Below are positions 1 to 6,556 of a stretch of DNA of 58,619 bases, piece by piece. The translations under genes were made by a program, and so were the position numbers. The DNA is from Alphaproteobacteria bacterium (GTDB lineage: Bacteria; Pseudomonadota; Alphaproteobacteria; Rs-D84; CASDRH01). The notes under the pieces were generated by a model. It worked only from the letters and a program-made list of their open reading frames with translations. It did no database searches and was not told the DNA's origin. The DNA is taken from positions 1-58,619 of the forward strand of contig JAOASE010000007.1 in assembly GCA_025210155.1 (NCBI GenBank), written 5' to 3'. Position 1 is the first letter of the stretch; each line of letters begins with the position of its first letter.

Positions 1-432
1 GCAGTATTATCAATAACAGCTTGTGAGGGTAATATAGTAAGAAGAGGATACATACCTCATAAAATGGAATTAAAACAACTTCAAGAAGCTAAAACAAAAG
101 CAGACATTAAGAAAATATTAGGAACTCCAACTTTCGTTTCTAGGGCAGATGGAAGTTCTTGGATTTACACTTCATATAAAACTGTTCAAACAGCTTTCCT
201 AAAACCAGAATTTGAAAACTATTACGTTATGAAAATTAAGTTCGACAAAAATGGTAATATAATTTCTAGAACAGTTAGAAACATCAAAGACAAAGAATTT
301 GCTCAAATATCAAATAAAACAACAACTTTCTCAGGTGGAAAAGAAACTACATTCATAAGAGAAGTATTTGGAAATGTTGGTGCTGTTAATCCAGGATTAG
401 CATATAACTCTGACGATGACAATCTGAAATAA
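1..432 (+). CDS. bamE: BamE/SmpA family outer-membrane assembly lipoprotein, 5' end cut by the window
   Basis: The frame is open from base 1, so the gene starts upstream; the first in-frame ATG (64) is internal. The visible part begins with the end of a lipoprotein signal peptide, lipobox LSITAC, with the lipidated Cys at visible residue 8, followed by RRGYIPHK. The mature part has the SmpA/OmlA pattern: a short helix (LKQLQEAKTKADIKKILGTP) then SSWIYTSY and a beta-rich half. BamE is a periplasmic-face lipoprotein of the BAM complex that inserts beta-barrel proteins. A barrel protein encoded at 33977 is a plausible client. Stop TAA. The family call is from motif recognition. Confidence 0.85.
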   Translation, partial: AVLSITACEGNIVRRGYIPHKMELKQLQEAKTKADIKKILGTPTFVSRADGSSWIYTSYKTVQTAFLKPEFENYYVMKIKFDKNGNIISRTVRNIKDKEFAQISNKTTTFSGGKETTFIREVFGNVGAVNPGLAYNSDDDNLK

Positions 433-433
433 A

Positions 434-1027
434 CTATTTCAACTTACAAAACACTAATAAATTCTTTCCGTATTTTCTTTCATCGAGAATGCGGAAATTT
501 TTTTCTAATAATTCTTTTCTGCCAGTTTTAGCATATTCTAAAGAATCGGTAGAAACTACAATCAATAAATCCTCAGATTTCTTCCAATCCATAGAACAGA
601 CTTTGTTTACTAACTTAGCAAGAACATCAGAAGAATAGGGCGGATCACAATATAATAAATCTGCATCAGAATGATTTGCAATCTCAGAAACTACATCAGC
701 ATTAACATAAGAATAACTTCCATCTTCAAGCTGCTCAGAACAGCTATCAAAATTAGTCTTAACAACTTTATAAGCATTCCTATCCATCTCAACACAAACA
801 GCTTTCTTTGCAACATTTTGAGATAATGCTTCTATAGAAACTACACCAGAACCACCAAAACAATCAACCATCTTTTCAAATGGTAGGTCAGCAAACTTAC
901 CACCTCTTAAAACATTAAAAAGTGCTTCTCTTGCTCTTTGACTATTAGGTCTTGTAATCTCAGCTGAAGGAGAAAACAACTTCTTCCCTCTAAGAAAACC
1001 ACTACCAACTTTAATATTCTTTTCCAT
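434..1027 (-). CDS. rsmD: 16S rRNA (guanine966-N2)-methyltransferase RsmD
   Basis: SAM-dependent methyltransferase acting on G966 of 16S rRNA during 30S assembly. Visible motifs: GFLRGKKL near the N-terminus, TRPNSQRAREALFNVL, SAM-binding motif DCFGGSG (about residues 55-61) and catalytic DPPY (128-131). I place the start at the ATG at 1027 because GGAG lies 7 bases upstream; a longer reading from 1045 adds six residues unlike the family. At 197 aa it has the usual length. It converges with bamE (one base between stops) and is divergent from tadA. Stop TAG. Confidence 0.92.
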   Translation of the reverse strand: MEKNIKVGSGFLRGKKLFSPSAEITRPNSQRAREALFNVLRGGKFADLPFEKMVDCFGGSGVVSIEALSQNVAKKAVCVEMDRNAYKVVKTNFDSCSEQLEDGSYSYVNADVVSEIANHSDADLLYCDPPYSSDVLAKLVNKVCSMDWKKSEDLLIVVSTDSLEYAKTGRKELLEKNFRILDERKYGKNLLVFCKLK

Positions 1028-1085
1028 TTGACAGCTCCAATCCAAATATTTATTATAAAGATAAAATAATTAAGGACGCAAAAAA

Positions 1086-1565
1086 ATGCAAGGTAAAACA
1101 TCAAAAATAAATAATAGATATTACATGGAAATAGCACTCAAAGAAGCTAAAAAGGCATTCAAGAAAGATGAAGTGCCTGTGGGCGCCGTTATAGTAAATG
1201 CAGAAAACGGAAAAATAATATCCAAAGCACATAACCTTTGCGAAAAGAAAAACAATCCTACACTGCACGCTGAAATGATAGCTATTAACAAAGCTTGTAA
1301 GAAATTAAAAACAAAAGTCCTTAACAATTGCGAAATCTATATAAGCAAAGAACCTTGCCCTATGTGTGCAACAGCAATAAGCTATGCAAGAATGAAACAC
1401 ATTCATTTCGCTTTAGAAGATGAAAAGGGTGGAGCATTCAATAGCGCTAAATCCAAAAGCATATATGAAAATAATCCAAATTTATTCAAGGTTCCTTTTT
1501 CCTCAGGTGTAATGAAAGAAGAATCAAAAGATCTAATACAATATTTTTTTCAACTAAAAAGATAA
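1086..1565 (+). CDS. tadA: tRNA-specific adenosine deaminase TadA
   Basis: Zinc-dependent deaminase that converts A34 to inosine in tRNA-Arg(ACG). The CDA-fold signature is complete: HAE at residues 61-63 (Zn ligand and catalytic Glu) and PCPMC at 90-94 (two Cys ligands), with NNPTLHAEMIAI and ISYARMKHIHFALED typical of TadA. AAGGA 9 bases before the ATG supports this start. Length 159 aa is normal. The intergenic space with rsmD is about 60 bp and divergent. Guanine deaminase is the main alternative, but the NNPT motif favours TadA. Confidence 0.9.
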   Translation: MQGKTSKINNRYYMEIALKEAKKAFKKDEVPVGAVIVNAENGKIISKAHNLCEKKNNPTLHAEMIAINKACKKLKTKVLNNCEIYISKEPCPMCATAISYARMKHIHFALEDEKGGAFNSAKSKSIYENNPNLFKVPFSSGVMKEESKDLIQYFFQLKR

Positions 1566-1582
1566 AATTCCTAAAAAAACCA

Positions 1583-1610
1583 TTGACATTAGTAAGTGAA
1601 TCATTATTAT
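1583..1610 (+). promoter_or_regulatory. sigma70 promoter of the 6S RNA
   Basis: TTGACA (1583-1588), 16-base spacer, TATTAT (1605-1610). It lies directly after the tadA stop and is followed about 7 bases later by the structured RNA, with no open reading frame downstream. Confidence 0.75.
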
Positions 1611-1614
1611 CTCA

Positions 1615-1775
1615 AGCAGGTAATTATTAAACATTTGCCCGTGCTCCGAGGGCTAGAGAAGAGCAACCCGATAAATAATTTAAATTTTTAAAAAAGTTTC
1701 CGAGGGGCTATTTACTTAGCCCCTAAACTTTCGACCTAACAAAAGCCCTCAAACGTGAGGCGCAAATTTGACATA
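1615..1775 (+). ncRNA. ssrS: 6S RNA (SsrS), RNA polymerase holoenzyme regulator
   Basis: No ORF lies here. The 5' arm ATTTGC...GAGGGCT (about 1633-1653) pairs with the 3' arm AGCCCTC...GCAAAT (about 1744-1769), forming a long closing stem with internal loops. Inside is a wide asymmetric bubble and an apical hairpin, AAGTTT/AAACTT plus GGGGCTA/TAGCCCC (1695-1730). The bubble strands contain CCCGATAA and CCTAAACTTTCGACCTAAC, resembling the CCGATAT and CCTTAAAACTGCGACGAC elements of enterobacterial 6S RNA. Size, own promoter and open-promoter-like architecture fit 6S RNA, which sequesters sigma70-RNA polymerase in stationary phase. The assignment is by eye; no covariance search was run. Confidence 0.65.
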
Positions 1776-1785
1776 TCTTAAATAA

Positions 1786-1814
1786 AAAAGGTGTAGATTA
1801 ATTTCTACACCTTT
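1786..1814. terminator. bidirectional terminator between 6S RNA and the TraT-like gene
   Basis: Perfect hairpin AAAGGTGTAGA/TCTACACCTTT with the loop inside TAGATTAATTTCTA, flanked by A and T tracts. It can serve the 6S RNA on plus and the lipoprotein gene on minus. The same 14-base core is in two other terminators of the window (38075 and 44645). Confidence 0.8.
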
Positions 1815-1838
1815 ATCTTTTACTTAATCTAGTTTAGA

Positions 1839-2486
1839 TTAAAACATTCCTGATAACGATTGAGCAAATTTTTGCTTAATAGTCATAACAGCTTCAGGTA
1901 AGCTAATATTTATTTTGTGAGCACTCATACTCATAGAACTTGTATGAGATCTATTAACTTTATTTTCTACAATTCTAAAATCAGCATTCACATAATAAGT
2001 AGAATCTTCATAACTACTATCAGCTAACAATCCAAGGGCAGCTCCAGCTAATATACCAGTCGCCATAGCAGAATTACTGTTACTTCCTCCTGTAGCTGAA
2101 GAAGTTAGCCCACCAATAGCAGCACCTTGTATAGCTGACTCACTTAAAGAGTCTCTGCCTTTATTATCTCTTAACACAGCTTGTCTTACGTTAACTTGAA
2201 AAACATATGTAGCCGCTTTAGGATCATTTGTAAGTAAGAAACCTTTGCTCATAAGGTTAGCTCTAACAAATCTTTCTAAATCATTGAAATCAGCGTTATC
2301 AGAAGTATTTCTAACATTAACATAAATAACCTTATCGGCATCTGCAATAGGGTCTAGCCAGATAGTCCTAGAAACCTTAGTAGAAGTCTCAAGTTCATTA
2401 GATGAAACTCCAGCTCCAATAGCTGAACAAGAAGCTAATCCTAAAACTGCAATCCCAAGCACAGCATATCTTTTAAATAAATTCAT
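1839..2486 (-). CDS. TraT-like complement-resistance family lipoprotein
   Basis: Signal peptide with lipobox LASC (Cys about residue 20 from the chosen ATG). The mature sequence follows plasmid TraT closely: TKVSRTIWLDPI, VRNTSD, a region predicting the passage of a third strand, two glycine-rich hydrophobic stretches (SAIQGAAIGGLTSSATGG and MATGILAGAALGLLAD), then a YYVNADFRI strand. TraT proteins are surface-exposed outer-membrane lipoproteins giving surface exclusion and serum resistance on F-like plasmids. I see no transfer genes here, so a chromosomal envelope role is likely. The ATG at 2486 is preceded by GGAGGG at 7 bases; a TTG five codons upstream overlaps that site and is rejected. 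215 aa. Confidence 0.8.
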   Translation of the reverse strand: MNLFKRYAVLGIAVLGLASCSAIGAGVSSNELETSTKVSRTIWLDPIADADKVIYVNVRNTSDNADFNDLERFVRANLMSKGFLLTNDPKAATYVFQVNVRQAVLRDNKGRDSLSESAIQGAAIGGLTSSATGGSNSNSAMATGILAGAALGLLADSSYEDSTYYVNADFRIVENKVNRSHTSSMSMSAHKINISLPEAVMTIKQKFAQSLSGMF

Positions 2487-2576
2487 AATAAAACCCTCCA
2501 AATTTTTTTCTTGGTATTTTCAAATACTATACTATATAATATATAAGAAAGGCTCAAATAGCAAGGAGATTAAAAG

Positions 2577-3251
2577 ATGTTTAGATATATAATTAAAATC
2601 ATAGAAAAAGACCAGGTCATAGCAGAAACTATGAAAGGACTTATGCATGAGCTTTTCCCAAAGACAGAGATAGAGCTTCACGAAAGCATGTGTTCAGATT
2701 TCTCTACATGCGAAAGAGGCGTAGTAAACGTATATATGGTTTCCCTAGATGAATTCGAAAAAAGCGACTGTGGAGTTAAATGTATATTCGACAATATCAT
2801 TATTTTCTATGAAGATCCTGCAAAAAAAGAAGAGTTCGAAAAGAAAATCCAAGACTACAGAAAGCACTATTACTTCGTACAAAAGCCATTCCATATCAAT
2901 TCTATATTGAAAATGGGTGAAGGCGCTTTAATGAAGCTAGAAAACCTAAAAGAGTTCGGTGACTACAGAATTAATAAGAAGTATAAAGAAATAGCTTCTA
3001 TAAGAGAAAATAAAATTATCAATATAACAGATAAAGAAATGGAAATCTTAGAATACCTAATCAAAGACAACTTCCGTCCTAAGAGTAAAGAAGAACTTCT
3101 TGAAAACGTATGGGGATATTCTGCAAATATAGAGACGCACACGTTAGAAACATATATTTACAGACTTAGAATGAAAATAGAGCAAGATTCTTCAAATCCT
3201 CAGGTAATCAAAACATCTGAAGATAATAAGTACTATGCGGATATTAAGTAA
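2577..3251 (+). CDS. OmpR/PhoB-type response regulator with a degenerate receiver domain
   Basis: The C-terminal part (about 140-224) is a winged-helix DNA-binding domain with VWGYSANIETHTLETYIYRL, typical of OmpR/PhoB regulators. The N-terminal 120 residues keep the receiver length and the conserved Lys in VQKPFH (K103). The phospho-acceptor position after beta-3 reads VNVYMVSLDEF, with no Asp where one is expected, and the acidic pair near the N-terminus is IIEKD. It may act without classical phosphorylation. AAGGAG upstream supports the start. No histidine kinase is adjacent, so it is an orphan. Target unknown. Confidence 0.75.
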   Translation: MFRYIIKIIEKDQVIAETMKGLMHELFPKTEIELHESMCSDFSTCERGVVNVYMVSLDEFEKSDCGVKCIFDNIIIFYEDPAKKEEFEKKIQDYRKHYYFVQKPFHINSILKMGEGALMKLENLKEFGDYRINKKYKEIASIRENKIINITDKEMEILEYLIKDNFRPKSKEELLENVWGYSANIETHTLETYIYRLRMKIEQDSSNPQVIKTSEDNKYYADIK

Positions 3252-3272
3252 AATAATATATAAGTGCAATTC

Positions 3273-3302
3273 AAAACCTCTGATAACCTCAGGGGTTTTA
3301 TT
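3273..3302 (+). terminator. terminator of the response-regulator gene
   Basis: Hairpin AAAACC-CTGA / TCAG-GGGTTTT followed by TATTTT, starting about 20 bases after the stop. Confidence 0.7.
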
Positions 3303-3320
3303 TTATCAACCACTTTCCTC

Positions 3321-3348
3321 TTGACAAAATTTTATTTTAATCTATATT
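3321..3348 (+). promoter_or_regulatory. promoter of the 3373 small gene
   Basis: TTGACA (3321-3326), 16-base spacer, TATATT (3343-3348). The expected transcript begins only a few bases before AACCTAAAATTT (3356-3367), so this shared leader motif lies at the extreme 5' end of the mRNA. Confidence 0.7.
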
Positions 3349-3372
3349 GTTGAGCAACCTAAAATTTGAAAA

Positions 3373-3618
3373 ATGATGAAATTATTTAATTTTTTAAAGC
3401 AACTGTTTTCAAGAGATAAAAAAAAGAAGGAACAATCTATGGAAGAAATTTCTAAAACTCCAGAAGGTAAGGAATTTATAGAGCAGTTCTTTGTTATAGA
3501 ACCAAGTAGTAATATAAAAACTAAAGAAGATGAAGAGTATGAAAGAGGGCTACGCATAGAAATACAAGCTGCAGCCGCTCAAATAGATCATAGTAAAACA
3601 GTAAAACAACTATTTTAG
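3373..3618 (+). CDS. small charged cytoplasmic protein, unknown
   Basis: 81 aa starting with two consecutive ATGs (3373, 3376). An amphipathic N-terminus (KLFNFLKQLF) is followed by a Lys/Glu-rich body and an Ala-rich helix (RIEIQAAAAQIDH). No signal peptide or membrane segment. There is no Shine-Dalgarno; the leader carries AACCTAAAATTT 6 bases before the ATG, as in many unknown genes of this window. It has its own promoter and terminator, so it is a single-gene unit. I do not recognise the family. Coding potential is supported by the cassette context more than by the sequence. Confidence 0.6.
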   Translation: MMKLFNFLKQLFSRDKKKKEQSMEEISKTPEGKEFIEQFFVIEPSSNIKTKEDEEYERGLRIEIQAAAAQIDHSKTVKQLF

Positions 3619-3629
3619 AATAAGTGTAA

Positions 3630-3657
3630 GAGGCGTAGAAATACGACCTCTTTTTTA
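3630..3657 (+). terminator. terminator of the 3373 gene (GAGG..GTA type)
   Basis: GAGGCGTA (3630-3637), loop GAAA, TACGACCTC, then six T. The T tract runs directly into the next gene's -35 box. Similar hairpins follow other leader-motif genes at 4706, 26107 and 40300. Confidence 0.8.
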
Positions 3658-3685
3658 TTGACAAAAAATAAAACACAGGTATAAT
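3658..3685 (+). promoter_or_regulatory. promoter of the 3766 gene
   Basis: TTGACA (3658-3663), 16-base spacer, TATAAT (3680-3685). It gives an 80-base leader holding a possible small hairpin (TTCTATC/GATAGAA, about 3713-3729). Confidence 0.8.
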
Positions 3686-3765
3686 ATCGGTAATAAATTA
3701 GTAAAGTGAGTTTCTATCAACGGATAGAATAATAAAATTTAAAAGATAAATTAAAGCAAAATAAT

Positions 3766-4686
3766 ATGGAAAGTTTTTATGAATTAATTTCTGTAGTTAA
3801 GTATTTCACTACATTTTTAGAAAATGGTGATGTTTATGCAACTAAAAGATGGTTTAATGATTTTTTAAGTCCAATCCGTATTGGAGGACATACTTACAAG
3901 GTTCTTTTTACATCAGATGACAATCCTACTATTTCAATCTCTGAAAAATATACTTTAGGGTTTGCAATTAAAAGAGGTCATAAAGTAATTTGTGATAGTG
4001 TAAGAAGTTGTGCCTTTGCAATTGCAGCGGGATCTACTGTAGAAAGTAGTGTTAATTCCTATGAAGAATTCACTCCAAGTACAGTAGAAGAGAATGATAA
4101 GGATAAAGAAAAGTTCAATCATCCAACAGCTGTTGCAGTTGCGGAAGAATCAGAAGTAAAAGTATGGCCACATATTGAAGGTGTTTTTATAGGCAGCATT
4201 GCAAATGGTGTTAAGGCTAGAGTTTATACGGAAAGATCTATTTCGGAATCTTATTGTGTTGGAGCAATAGCAGAGGCTGATGGTCATAAAACTTTTGCAA
4301 ATTCTTACGAAGGAGGTACTGCAATATCAAAAAGCTCTCTTGCAATATCTCGTGCCTATACAGGAAATAGTATAGCAATTGCAGAAGATATCGATACCAT
4401 AGCAGAAGCGCATTCTGAAGGAGCCTTAGCTCTTTCGAAAGTAGATGGAGCTTTATTAAGGGCTTATTGTAAAGGTTCTAAAATAAAAGGATCCAAGAGA
4501 GCAGCGGTAGAAATCTATGCTGAAGATGTTTTAATAGAAGGCGTTGAAAAAGAATACATTTTTGATTTAAGCGGTAAGAATAATACCTGTAATAAAAAAA
4601 AGTATTCAGATGTATCTAAGAGATTTAGAGAAATTGGCTCTAATTCACTATACTTAGTTTCATACTTCAAAAGCCTATCGGTATAA
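3766..4686 (+). CDS. putative beta-solenoid/beta-roll repeat protein, cytoplasmic
   Basis: 306 aa with no signal peptide. From about residue 62 to 258 small residues alternate in a loose 7-8 residue rhythm: FAIAAGS, AVAVAEES, VGAIAEAD, GGTAISKS, SLAISRAY, SIAIAEDI, TIAEAHSEG, ALALSKVDG. This resembles left-handed beta-roll head repeats of YadA-type adhesins, but the secretion signal, stalk and anchor are missing. The N-terminal 60 residues (YATKRWFNDFLSP) look globular. No Shine-Dalgarno; promoter at 3658. Not recognised as a named family. It could be phage- or mobile-element-derived, but no such genes are adjacent. Confidence 0.65.
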   Translation: MESFYELISVVKYFTTFLENGDVYATKRWFNDFLSPIRIGGHTYKVLFTSDDNPTISISEKYTLGFAIKRGHKVICDSVRSCAFAIAAGSTVESSVNSYEEFTPSTVEENDKDKEKFNHPTAVAVAEESEVKVWPHIEGVFIGSIANGVKARVYTERSISESYCVGAIAEADGHKTFANSYEGGTAISKSSLAISRAYTGNSIAIAEDIDTIAEAHSEGALALSKVDGALLRAYCKGSKIKGSKRAAVEIYAEDVLIEGVEKEYIFDLSGKNNTCNKKKYSDVSKRFREIGSNSLYLVSYFKSLSV

Positions 4687-4705
4687 AACTGGTAAGATTT
4701 TTAAA

Positions 4706-4742
4706 AGAAAGTGGTTGTAGAAATATGACCTCTTTTTTTTAT
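4706..4742 (+). terminator. terminator of the 3766 gene
   Basis: Imperfect hairpin AGTGGTTGTA/TATGACCTCTTT followed by a run of eight T, of the same GAGG..GTA design as the hairpin at 3630. Confidence 0.6.
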
Positions 4743-4809
4743 ATCAAAATCAAAAAAAACACCCCTAAATCAAAGGGTTAAGTAAATATATTTAAATATT
4801 TGAAAATCC

Positions 4810-4843
4810 AGCATAAAAAAACAAAAAACCCTAATTAGGGTTA
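4810..4843 (-). terminator. terminator of rpmG
   Basis: Read on minus, AACCCTAATTAGGGTT is followed by a long T-rich run. It lies 35 bases after the rpmG stop. Confidence 0.6.
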
Positions 4844-4878
4844 AATTGTTTAATTCTATATAAAATATCTTAAAAGAA

Positions 4879-5049
4879 CTATACTTTAGCTTCTACGAAA
4901 GTTTCGTGCTTTTGAGTCTTTTTATCATATTTTTTGAACTTTAGTTTTTCAGTAGTTCTTTCAGATTTAGGATTTTTCTTTGTAATATAAAAAGTTCCAG
5001 TTTCTGGATTTCTTAATTTAATATGAATTGCATTACCTTTTTTAGCCAT
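4879..5049 (-). CDS. rpmG: 50S ribosomal protein L33
   Basis: 56 aa, beginning MAKKGNAIHIKL and ending FVEAKV, with FYITKKNPKSERT and KYDKKTQKHETF. This is the alphaproteobacterial form of bL33 without zinc-binding Cys pairs. It is a component of the large ribosomal subunit near the E site. Too short for a 60-codon ORF cut-off. The ATG at 5049 is preceded by an AAGAAGGAAT ribosome site. Monocistronic; stop TAG. Confidence 0.95.
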   Translation of the reverse strand: MAKKGNAIHIKLRNPETGTFYITKKNPKSERTTEKLKFKKYDKKTQKHETFVEAKV

Positions 5050-5247
5050 TGTCTAATTCCTTCTTTAACTTTTTTTTCTTATAAGAGCAGGGCGAAAACA
5101 ATACATAAGCCCAATCCTCTAAAGCAATTTCCCGTATAATAATATTTATCACACTAAATTGCAAGCATTTTTTTTACTTTTTTACGATAAAAAAAAGAGG
5201 TATTAGAACGAAGTCCTAAAACCCCTTGATCCATTCCCTTAATCTAA

Positions 5248-5424
5248 TTAAGATTTTGGAGCAATACATTGTACTGGGCAGTTTTCTGCACAAACAGCAC
5301 AATCTTCACATTTTGCTTCATCAATGATGTAGTCGTCGCCGTTAAAAGCTACTGCGCCTACTGGACAAACACTTTCGCAAGTTCCACATTTGATACAAAT
5401 ATCTTGATTAATAACATGAGCCAT
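5248..5424 (-). CDS. 2[4Fe-4S] ferredoxin
   Basis: 58 aa with two full cluster motifs: CIKCGTCESVCP (residues 10-21) and CEDCAVCAENCP (39-50). Each cluster is bound by three Cys of one motif and the last Cys of the other. Small clostridial-type ferredoxins carry low-potential electrons in anaerobic metabolism. A following hairpin (about 5195-5232) with a long T run on minus looks like its terminator. No redox partner gene is adjacent. The opposite-strand frame (5269-5469) is a shadow. Confidence 0.93.
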   Translation of the reverse strand: MAHVINQDICIKCGTCESVCPVGAVAFNGDDYIIDEAKCEDCAVCAENCPVQCIAPKS

Positions 5425-5547
5425 TTTTTTAGTTCCTTATTTTTGTTAAATCTGAGTACAGCATACTAAGATTTAGTTTTAAGTCAATACTTTTTTCTAA
5501 AAGTACCATTCTCTAATATTCAAAGTTTATTTCAACTTTGTAATCTA

Positions 5548-6309
5548 TTAATCTCTTGAAGACATCAATATTCTTAATATAGCTAAGAAGATATTAACGA
5601 AATCAATGAATAAAGACATAGCAGCAAACACAGCTACTTTATCTGCAGTCTCACCTTGACTACCATTAGATAAGTAGAAGTATTTAATCTTTTGTATATC
5701 ATAAGCAATTAAGCCTGAGAATATAAGAACTATAGCGTAAGAATACCAAATACCTAAAGTACTTCCAAAAATCATAGAGAAAATACCAACTAGGAATATT
5801 CCCCACATAGCCATCATCAAGAATGACCCCATAGGTCTTAAGTCTTTTTTAGTATTATAAGCAATCGCCCACATAATAGCTAAATCTAATGTTGTTATAA
5901 GTAACGCTTGTACTGCAACAGCAGGATTAACAGCAACTACAACTGCCATAAGAGCAGAGATAGAGTAACCCATTAATGCAGTAAATCCATAATAAGCATT
6001 CTTAAGTCCTTGAGCAGACATTCTGTTAGCAGAAAAGCTAATCACAAATATAGCAACTAAAGGCAACCAAGGAACAACTTTTCCTAAGCCAGAAACTGCT
6101 ACAGGAACACCGCCTTGCCAAGTATATAAAGCATTAACCCATCCCAATCTGATAGAAAGGTAAGACATTAAAGCCGCAATACCAATACCAGTAGCAAGAT
6201 ACATAAAAACTTTTGTTAAATATTTGTTTAAGCCAATAATATCACTAGACGCATTCGCATCAACGTAATTAGAATATTGAGCTTGGTTTATATTGTTATC
6301 AAATTGCAT
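5548..6309 (-). CDS. Bax inhibitor-1/YccA family membrane protein
   Basis: 253 aa with about seven hydrophobic segments after a polar N-terminus, including LNKYLTKVFMYLATGIGIAA near the start, IMWAIAYNTKKDL, FSGLIAYDIQKIKYFY and the C-terminal FINIFL-like segment VNIFLAILRIL. The conserved YDxQ motif of the family is present (AYDIQKIK). In bacteria the family includes YbhL/YccA, which binds FtsH and modulates proteolysis; BsYetJ is a pH-sensitive Ca2+ leak channel. AGGAGT 7 bases before the ATG sets the start. Monocistronic. Confidence 0.9.
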   Translation of the reverse strand: MQFDNNINQAQYSNYVDANASSDIIGLNKYLTKVFMYLATGIGIAALMSYLSIRLGWVNALYTWQGGVPVAVSGLGKVVPWLPLVAIFVISFSANRMSAQGLKNAYYGFTALMGYSISALMAVVVAVNPAVAVQALLITTLDLAIMWAIAYNTKKDLRPMGSFLMMAMWGIFLVGIFSMIFGSTLGIWYSYAIVLIFSGLIAYDIQKIKYFYLSNGSQGETADKVAVFAAMSLFIDFVNIFLAILRILMSSRD

Positions 6310-6556
6310 AAATTCACTCCTATTTTTTAACTATATAAATATATACTATATAAAAGGGTATAAATCAAGTTTTGAAATAAAATTTTATTAAATAATGCAA
6401 CTCCTTTATTTTCCTAGATAAAACAAAAATCAAGAACTTTTTTTAAGAAAAAATCATTGCCTTTTGAGTAAAAATATTATATATTTCCTTAAACAAAAAA
6501 ATAGAGAAAATAAGAGAAGAGAATTCGTGAAAAAAGGTTTAAAAAGCAAGTATTTC

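Noticed and set aside
5269-5469. Plus-strand 66-codon ORF
   Set aside because: It is the complement of the ferredoxin gene, whose CxxCxxC motifs and length are unambiguous.
6464-6556. TTG-initiated N-terminal extension of the lytic transglycosylase
   Set aside because: It adds a basic 31-residue stretch before the signal peptide and has no ribosome site; the ATG at 6557 gives a normal signal peptide.
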